Part shown: piece after piece, positions 38,673 through 49,803 of the stretch
Numbering within the stretch: position 1 is the first letter of the stretch
Layout: every line of letters begins with the position of its first letter
Origin: Drosophila pseudoobscura
Lineage: Eukaryota > Arthropoda > Insecta > Diptera > Drosophilidae
Length of the DNA: 64,000 nucleotides
Assembly: GCF_009870125.1 (NCBI RefSeq)
Contig: NC_046683.1
Location: 17,369,001 to 17,433,000 of the forward strand
Reading direction: 5' to 3'
Position numbers and translations under genes: made by a program
Notes under the pieces: generated by a model
The model's input: the letters and a program-made list of their open reading frames with translations, nothing else
What the model was told of the DNA's origin: nothing
Databases searched by the model: none

Positions 38673-39273
38673 ATGGCTGGATTTCTAAAGACAAGGTGAG
38701 CCAAGAGCTGGTGCAAGTGCCAGTGCATCTTGAGGAAGCTTTAAGGCATCGAGTATCGATGAGCCTGCGGAGTGAACTAGACGATTGTGATGGGTGGGGA
38801 GTTAATGAGTGCGCAGTTTGGTTCCGTATAAGAATGGTAGCACAAAAATAAATACATCTGATTGTGATTTGAACATCTGTTCTTTCTGCCCTAGAAAACG
38901 CAGTCGTGAGGATGACCTACCATGCGAGTCTACGCCCCTCTCCAAGAGGATTAACAATCTTCATTTGAACTACGACGATGGCAACAGCAGCAGCAGCAGC
39001 AGCTGCAGCATACCGACTCAGCTAAATGACTACAACAATTACAATACAGTGCCTGTGATCGCTGGTGGGCCTGCAGCCGCAGCCGCAGCCGCGGGCGCAC
39101 CAGCAGCAGCAGCGGTGGCCGGGGCTACCAATGCAATTGATATCCTAAATGGAGACGGAACAATATATGGATATAGACCTGAGCTAGGTCCCGACCAAAA
39201 TCCCTATTACTATGATAAGAACAAAATGCTATATGACTTGCATGTCGAGCGTGTCAAGCGGAACACTCACTAG
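38673..39273 (+). CDS. Small basic putative nuclear protein, function unknown
   Basis: Exon 1 (38673-38695) encodes MAGFLKT and two bases of an Arg codon; exon 2 (38895-39273) completes it. Together they give 133 residues. The donor is AAG/GTGAGC and the acceptor CCTAG/A; the join makes the basic motif KTRKRSREDD, a likely nuclear localisation signal. A second basic patch (SKRINNLHLN), an Asn/Ser run and two Ala-rich runs follow. The C-terminus (ELGPDQNPYYYDKNKMLYDL, then HVERVKR) looks like a conserved amphipathic helix, because it alone is free of low complexity. The first exon is too short to show as a separate frame. A Motif 1 promoter lies upstream and AATAAA at 39976 downstream. I do not recognise the family. 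Confidence 0.72.
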
Positions 39274-39975
39274 ACTTGGTACTTATGTATAGGCAGAAAG
39301 ATTAGGATGGACTTGTGGCATGCTGTCTGAAACTTTAAGCAAACCGATACACTAGCTACAACTTCAAATACACACTTTAAGCAGGGAAAATTACACTTGC
39401 CACAAGCATGAGCATACACCCACCTACATTCACACACACACACACACCAATCAGTCTAGTACAGGACAAAAGAATCAGTTGTCAGTGCCAATCGAAGCTC
39501 AGATTGCATTGCCAAGTCCGAAATTGTATCATTTGTAATTGTAGTGTTATGGTAGCTGTTAAAAATTGTGGTATTCTGTGCGTGGAGTAAGCTACGGACC
39601 CAAATTACTCATGTAATTCTACATATGTGAGGTAAAGTGGCAAAGTAACAATCAGTAACGCACTATATCCATCTTAAATTTCCATTCTGGCACATTTAGT
39701 CTAAGCATTTATTGTATGATAGTTCATTAAGTTGTAACCAAGTACATATACTAAGATCTGAAGAAGTCGAAGTTTTTTGAATTTTGGCGCTTTGACAGTG
39801 TCATGCACAAGTCTTCCGACGTCTATCATTTCGCAGCACTGACATTATATAGTTATTCTTGTACCGGAGCGGAGGGAAAATGTTTCATTAAAAATGTATC
39901 CGACAATGAATTGCGTTATATTTCTGAAAATGTAAGAACAAAGAACAAATTGTAAATTAATGAAAATATATATAA

Positions 39976-39981
39976 AATAAA
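39976..39981 (+). terminator. Candidate poly(A) signal of the small gene
   Basis: AATAAA about 700 bases after the stop codon at 39273. A Motif 1-like CTGGTCACACTC follows at 39998-40009, so another transcript may begin just downstream. Confidence 0.35.
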
Positions 39982-40289
39982 TTACAACTGAAAAATCTGG
40001 TCACACTCGATTCTTTTATCCATGCAGCGATGCCAAATCAGTATTTTTCCTTTCAGATTTAGACATAGCGGGAAAATATTGATAACAGTGGGCATCGGGA
40101 ATTCATCTTAAAATTAAATCAATTAATTAATGAATAGGTAGTACTGTATAGTAACAACGAGATTGTGTATGCGAATATGGATTTTCGCAATTCGAAGGGA
40201 TTTCAAAATTAGCTGTTTTTGTGTGTTATGTTTAAGTCCATCTAGCTTTATTTTACAAAAAAATATGTCAGCACTGGCAATGCAAGGCG

Positions 40290-41190
40290 TCATTGAAAAG
40301 TGCCCTGTTAATTTATTGCATTAATCCAATAATCCAATAAAAGCATTTATTTACATTGGGCCAATCAAGTAGAAAATAGATTTATTAATCATATAAAATT
40401 ATGTGGGCATGGCAAATTGTTTTATTTAGCTAATAATATTCGACGGAATATCAAAATTGTACAATTGGAACGACTTTCGTTTGTTTTGTTTGACCATTTT
40501 CGCTAAAACCTCTTTACGCAAAATGCAATAAAAGCAAGTGTTTACAAAAAACTCGTCATTTAGAAAATAGATTCAGTAATCGGATAAAATTATGTGGGCA
40601 TAGATAAAGGCTCGGTTGACAACATTTAAATCCTTGTCGCTCACATTCAAAAAAGTTCGATTTGGCGCGCACCACTCGTAACCAGTCTATAGTATCGATA
40701 ACCGAACTTGAATCGGGTAAGGACCTCTTTTACCCGATTGAAAACAATGAGTCTCATTCCTTGCACACATACCCTGGGGGAAATGGATGATATAGAATTG
40801 TGAATACGTTTGTCTTCCAAGGCTCAGTAGGTATCAGGATCGAGATAAATATATACAAGATACTAGTAACGTACTTGAATATGTCTAAAGAATATCAATT
40901 TGAGAAAATGTCTTTATAAATCACGTTTCATCTTCATATAAAATTAACGAAATAAGGTGTACAAAGACCTATACACGCATCATGTCTTTAAATACCAGCA
41001 ACATTGCGACTGATTTTTTGTTGAACTATTTTGTTTAATCCTTGTTTTAGTCAAAATACAATAAAAGCAAGTAATAAAAATAAGCCAGTTAAGTAGAAAA
41101 TTGATTCATCAATGGGCTAAAATTATGTGGGCACGGCTAAATGTTCTATATAGTTGGTAATATTCAACGGAATATGAAAAACGAGGAATA
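40290..41190 (-). repeat. Three related repeat modules upstream of Mer
   Basis: Three copies share the order 'aataaaagca', then a 'tagaaaat.gatt.at.aat' line, then 'aaattatgtgggca': about 40337-40415, 40528-40602 and 41058-41137. Two of them continue into 'tattc(g/a)acggaatat' (40436-40450 and 41159-41173). Read on the minus strand they match the middle part of the left-end element (215-320). They are diverged modules of the same family, arranged head to tail. Confidence 0.55.
40613..40794 (-). repeat. Inverted copy of the left-end repeat
   Basis: Read on the minus strand, this stretch matches positions 1-186 almost base for base, including the lines 'catttcccccagggtatgtg' and 'agaggtccttacccgattca' and the run down to 'gtgagcgacaaggatttaaa'. 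I see only a handful of mismatches. The two copies face each other across about 40 kb. Confidence 0.85.
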
Positions 41191-41230
41191 TGAATAATAG
41201 AACTTGAATTTGTCATGTATGTAGGTATGT

Positions 41231-41257
41231 TTTGGTATATTTCATACGGTCTCACTG
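41231..41257 (+). promoter_or_regulatory. Motif 6 and Motif 1-like elements, probable Mer promoter
   Basis: TTTGGTATATTT (41231-41242) fits fly Motif 6, and ACGGTCTCACTG (41246-41257) differs from Motif 1 by one base. The pair in this order is the classic Motif 1/6 housekeeping promoter. It lies about 520 bases before the Mer ATG, so the leader would be long or spliced. Confidence 0.5.
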
Positions 41258-41776
41258 GCAATAAACACAATTAACATTATAAATTATTAAATTATAAAAA
41301 CATTATAAAAAATTAAATGAAGTGTGAGTTTCCTTGCTCTTTTTTCGTCAAAAATAAATACGTCAACTATTTCATTGGTGAGTGAGCCTGCTGCACACTG
41401 ATTGTCCGCTCTCCAGGCCAAGTGCGCAGCCTTTCGTAAAATATTGAGTGTAGCATATTATATTGTTGTCTTTTTGTACGTAGCCGCCTTCAGCAGACAA
41501 TTGCCAAAAGCAGCAAACCATTTAACTGCAACATGACCGTGTGTAAATGTGCAGAGAGATGTGCAACAAAGGATCGTAGGAGTAGCATCGCTAACACCAG
41601 CAACCAGGGGGCGAACCACTAAAAACGACCGAAATAGCACGCAACAAGTTCTTATACGAGTCGAGAAGCACAAAACATCGATACACAGCCACCCATATAT
41701 ACGAGTGTATAGATAACTGCACACCACACTTAATTACATATATACATCATAATCATCACATAATCGGCAGCAAGCA

Positions 41777-43958
41777 ATGAGCCCGTTCGGGTCCAAGAAG
41801 AATCGTTCCTTGTCCGTGCGGGTGAGCACATTTGACTCCGAGCTGGAGTTCAAACTGGAGCCGCGCGCCTCGGGCCAAGACCTCTTCGATCTCGTCTGCC
41901 GCACCATCGGATTGCGTGAATCGTGGTACTTTGGGCTACAGTATGTGGACACGCGCAACAATGTCTCCTGGCTAAAAATGGACAAGAAGGTGAAGGATCA
42001 GCGGGTCGAGCTGCATGCCAACAACAACATCTACGTTTTCAGCTTCTATGCCAAATTCTTTCCGGAGAATGTCAGCGAGGAGCTGATCCAGGAGATCACC
42101 CAGCACCTCTTCTTCCTGCAAGTCAAGCAGAGCATCCTCTCCATGGACATCTATTGTCGGCCAGAGGCCTCTGTCCTGCTAGCCTCCTATGCAGTCCACG
42201 TCCAGTACGGGCCCTACGACTACGAGACCTACAAGGACGGCATGCTGGCCGGGGACGAGCTGCTGCCAAAGGGAGTGACCGACCAGTACCAAATGACGCC
42301 CGAGATGTGGGAGGAGCGCATCAAGACCTGGTCAGTATGCACACTACATACAACTAACGAGAAGCTAATCAATTTCGACCCATTCTCAGGTACATGGATC
42401 ACGAGCCAATGACGCGAGATGAGGTCGAAATGGAGTATCTGAAAATTGCCCAAGATCTGGACATGTACGGTGTCAACTACTTTCCTATTACAGTAAGTCC
42501 CAAACGTCGCTGTTCGTCGCTGTTACCCATATCGTCTTCATCATCATTCACTCGACAGAATAAGAACAAAACCAAATTGTGGCTGGGAGTCACGGCCGTG
42601 GGACTGAACATCTACGATGAGCGTGATAAGCTAACGCCAAAGACAACGTTCCAATGGAACGAGATACGGCACGTCAGCTTCGATGACAAAAAGTTCACCA
42701 TTCGCCTGGTGGATGCCAAGGTCTCGAACTTTATATTTTACTCGGTGGATCTGCACATCAACAAAATGGTAGTGTATTTGGTATTATAAATGCCTCGACT
42801 GTGCTAATGTCCTTTATGCCATTCGTCCTTCCAGATACTCGACCTGTGCAAGGGCAACCATGATTTATACATGCGACGCCGCAAGCCGGACACAATGGAG
42901 ATTCAGCAGATGAAGGCCCAGGCCAAGGATGAGAAGCAGCGCAGACAGATCGAGCGCAAGAAGTTCATCAGGGAGAAGAAGCTGCGCGAGAAGGCCGAAC
43001 AAGATCGCTACGAGCTGGAGAAGAGCTTTGAGCACCTTCAGAACGAGATGCGCATGGCGAGCGATGCGTTGGTAACTGAATCAAACAGTTTTGGAGCACA
43101 CAATACCCAGTCCTATAATGAACAATCAATCTTGTCCAATTGTTTTGCTAGCGCCGTTCCGAGGAGACCAAGGAGCTGTACTTCGAGAAGAGTCGCGTCA
43201 ATGAGGAGCAGATGCAGCTGACGGAATGCAAGGCCAACCACTTCAAGACCGAAATGGATCGACTCCGCGAGCGCCAGATGAAGATCGAGCGGGAGAAGCA
43301 CGACCTGGAGAAGAAGATACGCGACGCCGACTTCTTTGTCCACCAACTGACGGTGGAGAACGACAAGCGTGAGGCCGAAACCGAGAAGCTCAAGAAGGAG
43401 CTCATCTGTGCCAAGATGGCTGAGCGCGAGGCCACCGCCCGCCTGCTGCACTTCCTCAACAGCGGACGCAAATCCTCAACGGACAGCCTGCTAACCGCCT
43501 CCACCGTATCCAATGCGGTCAATACATCCTCCAGCCTGGCGGCGATCAGTACGCCCTCGCTAACGACGAGTAGCTCCACCAATGACATGGAAACGGCCGG
43601 CGGTGCCGATCTAACCACGTCCGCATCACACTATCTAGTTCAGGGGGACAACTCGAGCGGCATTTCCGATGACTTTGAGCCAAAGGAGTTCATACTCACC
43701 GACAACGAAATGGAGCAGATCACCAACGAAATGGAGCGCAACCATTTGGAGTATCTGCGCAAGTCCAAGAAGCAGGTGCAGAACCAGCTGCAGACCCTCC
43801 GCTCCGAGATCGCACCACACAAGATCGAAGAGAACCAGAGCAACCTCGACATACTCAGTGAGGCCCAAATTAAGGCCGGTGAAAATAAATACTCAACGCT
43901 CAAGAAGCTCAAGTCCGGCTCGACCAAGGCCCGTGTGGCCTTCTTCGAGGAGCTCTGA
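41777..43958 (+). CDS. Mer: Merlin, ERM-family tumour suppressor
   Basis: NF2 orthologue; acts at the cell cortex upstream of Hippo signalling with Expanded and Kibra. Exons 41777-42330, 42390-42492, 42559-42768, 42835-43071 and 43152-43958 give 636 residues, the usual fly length. The FERM domain spans about residues 12-300 ([40 protein letters not shown]). The conserved 'Blue Box' YQMTPEM is intact near residue 175. A long charged helical region follows ([20 protein letters not shown] and on to EREATARL), then a Ser/Thr-rich linker with the conserved [20 protein letters not shown] line. The C-terminal domain ends [15 protein letters not shown]. Start ATG chosen because the protein begins MSPFGSKKN, as expected. 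The second intron has an open reading frame (see findings). Confidence 0.97.
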
Positions 43959-44161
43959 CCTCTGCACCACCCAGCCGTCAGCCCAATACCGATCCAAGAC
44001 TACTCTCTCTTACGTTTGGGGGTTCTAATGCGTCTAATGTGTGCGTAGGGAGTGCGTTGCTAATTTGTGTAAAGCTTTTAATGTGTGTTGGATGATTGAT
44101 TGATCGAGTGTTGTGCATAGATATTAATTCGTATTCGATTGTATACTCAAGCCGCTGCTGT

Positions 44162-44167
44162 AATAAA
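44162..44167 (+). terminator. Poly(A) signal of Mer
   Basis: AATAAA lies 204 bases after the Mer stop codon, in a normal position. The decayed gene copy begins shortly downstream. Confidence 0.55.
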
Positions 44168-44269
44168 AAACAACAACCAAGGACCAAGACCTAGGCCACA
44201 CGAACATGTGGGCTGGGCCCAAAAGTACATACACGATCCTGTTGTGATTTACTTTATTTGCGACAAAGA

Positions 44270-45060
44270 GGAGGACCGCCCAGCAAAGTACTTGCTCAAT
44301 GAAGCAGATATTCTCAGCAATGTAGGCTCTCCTCTGGGCCGACACAACGGAACCAATGATCGACGGCTGCTTAAAGTCGGAAATGAGGGCGGGCGCCTGT
44401 TCCAAGGGCATATAGATGAGCAGATGTCTCGGGGGAGAGGATATTTCGTTCATTTCACATGCACCTTGGGCCTGCGCATGCCCCAATAGGCCGTGTAGCC
44501 GCTATCGATGGCCACATAAGCATTGAACAATCATGGATATTCCAGAACATTCCGCCGCCATGCTGCCATAGAAGGCCGAAGCAACGCCGCCAATGCTCAA
44601 GCAAACACTCCACAGTAGTCCTCGAAGCCACGCACCATTAGAGGGAGAACCATATCATGCTACCTCTCTGTCATCTTATGGCTGACTTTTATAGATTCCC
44701 ATGGCGTACCGATCTTGCGCATCATGTAGGCTTCGTTTATCATTGGATAGAATTTGTCAAAAGCCTGCATCAGAAATTTATCCGGCTGAAAGCGTATTTA
44801 TAGCGAGGCCGAAGCCATCCCATCTGAGGGATCAGCGGCTGTTACTCCGCTTCTGGGACGGCGGGGTACACGTCCTCCGCCTTGCCATTAACTGTTTTAA
44901 CTGTTTTTTAATCGAAGTTAATGTTATTGGCACCTCCAGCCGATGACAACGTGTTTCCGCATATTTCCGAGGGTTTCAGGAAGCAACAGGAGATTCGCTG
45001 CCCATTTCCTGGCCGCCTTCTGACAAAATCTCTGGAATATCATCTTCCTGTCACTTGCTT
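44270..45060 (-). pseudogene. Decayed intronless gene copy, origin unknown
   Basis: On the minus strand, open stretches in shifting frames read like one membrane-type protein broken by stops and frameshifts. In order: MMIFQRFCQKAARKWAANLL (a mitochondrial-presequence-like start near 45045), EDVYPAVPEAE, MQAFDKFYPMINEAYMMRKI then GTPWESIK, VRGFEDYCGVF, GGVASAFYGSMAA, FNAYVAIDSGYTAYWGMRRP, and further on ISDFKQPSIIGSVVSAQRRA. At least three stops and two frame changes interrupt it. No introns are evident and AATAAA (about 44252) lies at its end, as in a retrocopy. I cannot name the parent gene. GC content is higher than in the flanking 3' DNA. Confidence 0.6.
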
Positions 45061-46698
45061 TGGGACAACGTGACGTGTTTCCGGCTAGGAACAAAAGTAG
45101 AACAAAATAGAGATGCCCATTTCTTGGTCTAATCTAAACCAAAGCAGCTTTATTATCATTTTAAAACATGTGACCATTTACATAATATTACTTAGTTTCA
45201 TTTTTCCTTCTCGTTAAACAAATAAACGTATATAGCTCCATCGCTCCTTTTGTCACACCACTCCCGCTCTCCCGGCGCCAACACCACCGCCCTTGCCGTC
45301 ACTGTGTCCAGGCGCTGGACAGGCCTGGACCGGCTACTAGCCGCTTTGGCCCACTCTCCTCACTCCGATCTGTTGGTGGCGGCGAGTGGCGATATTTTAT
45401 AGTTAAAGTACTTACAGATTATACAAATAGACTTTATAGTTTATATATAAACATAATGGGAAAACAAACAAAAAATAGGGGAGCTGGGATTGAAATGCAG
45501 TGGAAATAAAGAGGAAAGAAAAGAAACAAACAAAAATATGATGCCACACACCACATACTCGTTACTTGTACTCGTCTCGACCGAAAATCGGCCCGAAAAC
45601 AGAAGAAATCCGCCATTAGTTACAGTTACAAACAAACAAGATATGATGCATAATAATATTCAAGATTAATACATTTTGTTATCGTTTTGGTTTTTCGTGT
45701 GTTGTTTGCTTTACTAAATAATTTCAAATTGGCTTTTTTTTGTTTGTTTTTGTTTTACGTCTTTTTGTTAACACCATTGGAATATTGTGTGATAGAATTG
45801 AACATATATGTATACATACAATACATACGCTTATGTATCTAACAAATGTGAGGGAGGAAATGTGTAGAGAGGAAAGGAACAGGAGCGGGCGACCGGGGGG
45901 ATCGGGGGAGCAAGGACAAACAAAATGTATTGTATATTGTAGCATGTATAACTGACCACCATGACCACGCCTGACGTCTTCATTCTCTTCATGCACAAAG
46001 TGCACGTGTAATTACTCTTGTCTGCCAATGTATGTTTATCTAAATATGTATGTGTTTCTGTGTGTGTGTGTGTGTGCCAATAGTTCAACCATTTCCGCTT
46101 TCAACTTATAAAAAAAAAAAACATCAAATATCAACTACGAATCCTTTCCCTTTCGATACTTTGGTATGGGGGTTCTCTTTCTGAATCTCTCCCTATATAT
46201 ATATATATAAATATATATAGATATATATATATATGTACTTATGTATCTCTTATATTGTCCACCCGTCCCCCATTACGCACTCTTCATAACCCAGGCGTGA
46301 GCGTCGGCTTCATCTTCTCTTTTGTATGTTTTTGCTGTGTGTTGAATTGATGGGAGGTAATTTCCCAATCAGTGTATGAAAATGCGCCCGGATCTAGCCA
46401 ATCCAGAGCTTAAATTGTAGTATAGTTGTGTAGGCTTTGTATGTTTTTTTTTGTTTGAATTCTGATGTGGGTGTGGAAGCCGGTAACGCCTGTGTCATTC
46501 TCCCTCTTAGGGGTCTCTTTCTTTTCTGTTCTCGCTCTCCGTCTCGCTTTTTTTTGTATCTCTCTCTCTCTCTCTCGCTCTCACATAGTCTCCGTCTCAG
46601 GGGCGGCTATAAGTGTCTAGGTATAGTTGTAGTGCGTAGATATATAGACAGGTTGTATACAATGTTGAAGGTTGTTGTTGGGAGGTGGTTTAGCGATG
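45061..46698. other. 3' region of Ubqn
   Basis: Non-coding DNA between the decayed gene copy and the Ubqn stop codon; the right part is presumably Ubqn 3' UTR. Features seen: a TA tract at 46194-46235, a GT tract near 46060-46074 and a TC tract near 46560-46583. TTTATT/TTTTATT hexamers that would read AATAAA on the minus strand occur near 45148-45156. No coding frame is credible. Confidence 0.45.
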
Positions 46699-48852
46699 TT
46701 AACTCAGGGACAGCTGATTCACGGCCAGGAGACGCTCCACCGCCGCATTGATGTCCCCGAATGTGGCAATCAGAGCTGTACCAAAAACAGAATGGATAAA
46801 CGATTTAGTGGATAAATAACAATGCTATGCTGTGCTGATATCGCTTCTTACCCTGCAAATTGGCATCACGGTTGCCAAATCCCATGGCCGCTAGCTGCTC
46901 CAGCTGCGATTGGTAGCGCACCTCTGGCGGCTGCGTGCCGTCCGCATTGGTGGACATGCCGTTCAGCATACGCGTCATGAAATCGTTGAAGAGCTGGGCG
47001 TTGGGTCCGCCGCCCGGTGCCAGGGCAGGAGCTGATGAATTAACGCTGCTGTTGCCAGCATTTGGTACGCTGCTGTTCGACAAGGAGATGTTGTTGGTGC
47101 TGGTGGGTGCAGTGCGGCTGTTGAGAGCACCATCGCCACTGGCCGGATCAGTGTTGATGCCGGGAGGTGGCGGCGGAATGCCCATAGTGCCGACCAGGCC
47201 GGGAGCGGCACTGCGCAGCTGCTCCATGCCTTGCTGGATCTGTAGAATGGCGTTCATGGCATCCGGATTGGTCAGCATGTTCATCACCTCGGGATTCTGC
47301 ATCTGTGCCATAAACTGCGGCATCATCTGGCGCACCTGCTCCTGCAGGGCGGGATTGTTGGAAAGCAGGGGACTGCTGCTTAGGAGGCGCGAAGCCATGT
47401 CCGGATCCTGCGACATGGAGTCCATCATGGAACGTGTGTACGGGGCATTCAGGAGGTTCTGCATCATGGTCGGATTGTCAGCCATCTGTTGGAGCAGGCT
47501 GCGCATGGCCGGCGTATTCAGTACGTTATTCGGTGGCTGATCCCCAGTGCGATTCGCCTGGCCTGTGGGGCCATTTGTAGAGGAGTTGGTACCATTGCCA
47601 GTGGCTGTTCCGCTGCCGCCCCATGGATTGGGTAGTGGGTTGCGGTTCTCAGTGCCCTGCTGGGGATTGGCGGCAGCCACTCCGCCGCCCTCGACGAGCC
47701 CGGCAAAGGGATTGCGCCCGAAGGACTCTGTGGCGGCATTCATCATGGGCTCCTGGATATCACGATAGATACGCTGCAAGGCACTGTAGCCGCCTGGCAC
47801 CGACTCCAGATTGGACATGGCCCGATCGTGCGAGCGCATCAGCTCCTGCAGCATCGATGGGTTGCGGGCCAGCTCCATGGTCTGGCGCAGCAGATCGGGA
47901 TTGTTGAGCATGTGCGTGATCTCGGGATTGCGCTGCATCAGGTCCTGCATCTGCGGATTCGAGGTAATCAGCTGGCGCATGGTGTCCGGGTTGTTCATCA
48001 TCTGCTGGACCAGGGGATTGTCCATCAGGGAGCGCAGCATGTCCCCGTTGTTAAGTAGCTCGTTCTGCATGCGTGCCTGCAGATCCATAAAGGTGTTCGA
48101 TCCGGCACCCAGGGCCTCCATGCCTGCCAAGCCACCGAACTGGTTCAGGCCGAAGGGCGTCTGACGCACATCGGCGGGAGCACGGGCCGGCGCTTCGTTG
48201 TTGCGCGTCGGCGACTTTATCACCAGATGCACCGTCAGCTGATCCTTGATGTTGTGCATCTTGAGCGTATCAGTGTCTTTCATGATTTTACCTGCGAAAA
48301 TCAGCACCAATTGCTCCGGCTCTGCCTCAAATTTTTGTCCAACCAGAATCTTGAACTGAAAAAAACACGAAAGGAACGGAAGAAGAGAACATGAGATGTG
48401 GAATATGACGTTGCTGATCCACACCAAAAGACCTCTTCCGGGTGGGTGGATCCTCAAGGTGTGGGACAAGCAGCAAAGCAAACAATATCGAGAGCAAAAC
48501 AGCGCTCGCTTTGTATGCACACGCACTCGCGCCCGCACATACACACGCTCGCACACACATACAGGCAGACACACCGAGGGGAAGCAAAAAGCCATTTGCA
48601 CTTTGCCACCCTTTTTTTTCTTTTGAGTCGCTTCGAAAAAATGCACTGTACTTTGGGTTAATTGTGTGGCATGGCATATTTGAGTCGGCAGCGGAAGGAG
48701 GGGAACGAACCACCGACTCACATGCCCGGTTGGGTCACAAGGTGTCGTGTACTCACATCTTTTATTCCAGAATCTTCATCAACTTCAACAGTTTTCTTGT
48801 CCTTTGGCGTTTTTACAACCACGTTGATACGTTTACTGCCGCCTTCCGCCAT
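46699..48852 (-). CDS. Ubqn: Ubiquilin, UBL-UBA proteasome shuttle
   Basis: Carries ubiquitinated and misfolded membrane proteins to the proteasome. Exons 48852-48757, 48355-46852 and 46775-46699 on the minus strand give 558 residues with correct phases. The N-terminal ubiquitin-like domain is split over exons 1 and 2 (KRINVVVKTPKDKKTVEVDE, then FKILVGQKFEAEPEQLVLIF). The middle carries STI1 repeats rich in Met/Gln/Asn-Pro (MRSLMDNPLVQQMMNNPD; MQDLMQRNPEITHMLNNPDL; MASRLLSSSPLLSNNPALQE). The linker is Gly/Asn/Ser/Pro-rich. The C-terminal UBA crosses the last intron: YQSQLEQLAAMGFGNRDANL, then GDINAAVERLLAVNQLSLS. A longer open frame to 48721 reads through intron 1 and is not real. Confidence 0.96.
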
Positions 48853-49086
48853 TTCGATTGTGCAGTAAGCTAATTGCTCTCGTTTTTGATGTTTACGGAC
48901 GCTTATTTATTTTGCGAAATGAAATTATAGTAGTGACTACCAATTTGAATTGCTGTAAAAATATATACGTGTTTTCAAAGTAGATTATTTTCCATTTGAT
49001 GAAAAGTAATTCGTCACTATCTTACACAGGCACACACACACAACAATCTGAAATGTCATTCATACACGCCAGGGTTGTCGATAGGG

Positions 49087-49094
49087 TATCGATA
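49087..49094. promoter_or_regulatory. DRE site between Ubqn and dome
   Basis: TATCGATA with a near-copy (CATCGATATT) ten bases on. It lies 235 bases upstream of the Ubqn ATG, in the divergent Ubqn/dome interval. Confidence 0.5.
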
Positions 49095-49255
49095 TACATC
49101 GATATTTTATATCAAATTATTGATGTTGAGTAGCGACAAATTTTTTAAGCGGTTAATTTAACCTTTGCTCGGTATATGACAATAATTATGTTCTCATTAA
49201 AATCACATTTACTTTGTAAGACCTCGCATTCAAAAATAAATTGTGCAGGTATGCA

Positions 49256-49267
49256 CAGTGTGACCGT
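49256..49267 (-). promoter_or_regulatory. Motif 1 on the Ubqn strand
   Basis: CAGTGTGACCGT is the reverse complement of ACGGTCACACTG, a full Motif 1 match pointing toward Ubqn. It would set a start near 49250 and a leader of about 400 bases. The 49268-49803 remainder should hold the dome promoter and leader, with GT-rich repeats at 49662-49685 and GGTGTC units at 49690-49720. Confidence 0.55.
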
Positions 49268-49803
49268 ACACGCGACACCTGCCCTGAGGTTGTGTTTACT
49301 TGCGTATCGTGTATCGATTCTCGATATGCAAGTGCCTAGGTAGCCAAAACGACAACGACAGCGCAGCGCGACCAAACAGGGAGAGATCGTTGTGTACCGT
49401 TTTTTTTTTGTAACCAGTGCAATAAACAATAGTTGAAAGTTTTCCCAATATTGCATAAATTAACTATTAGCGGGTTAGATCGTGAAAATAGATAGACCTT
49501 TGAGTAGATTGGTGAAAAGGCCATATCGAAATGCCATAAAGGCCTTTCCAGGAATTCTCATCACATAAACGTTTCCGAGAACCACACACCAATACAAAGC
49601 CAACAAGTGCCCCTACCAGTGGCAGAAAGGTGTGTGTGAGAGGAGGGCCACTCGCTCTTCGCGCGCGCGTGTGTGTGAGTGTGAGTGTCGGTGCTGCTGT
49701 CGGTGTCGGTGTCGGTGCTGGTGCGCCAGTATTTGTGTGTTGTTGGCCCATTCCAAACAAAAACCCGAATCGCTGCTTATAGCTGGGAAAATCCATCGTC
49801 GAA

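Noticed and set aside
46805-48721. A 638-residue minus-strand open frame covering Ubqn
   Set aside because: Its first part reads through intron 1 of Ubqn (donor near 48756, acceptor near 48356) and its end runs into the last intron. The real protein uses the exon starting at 48852 and the UBA exon at 46775-46699.
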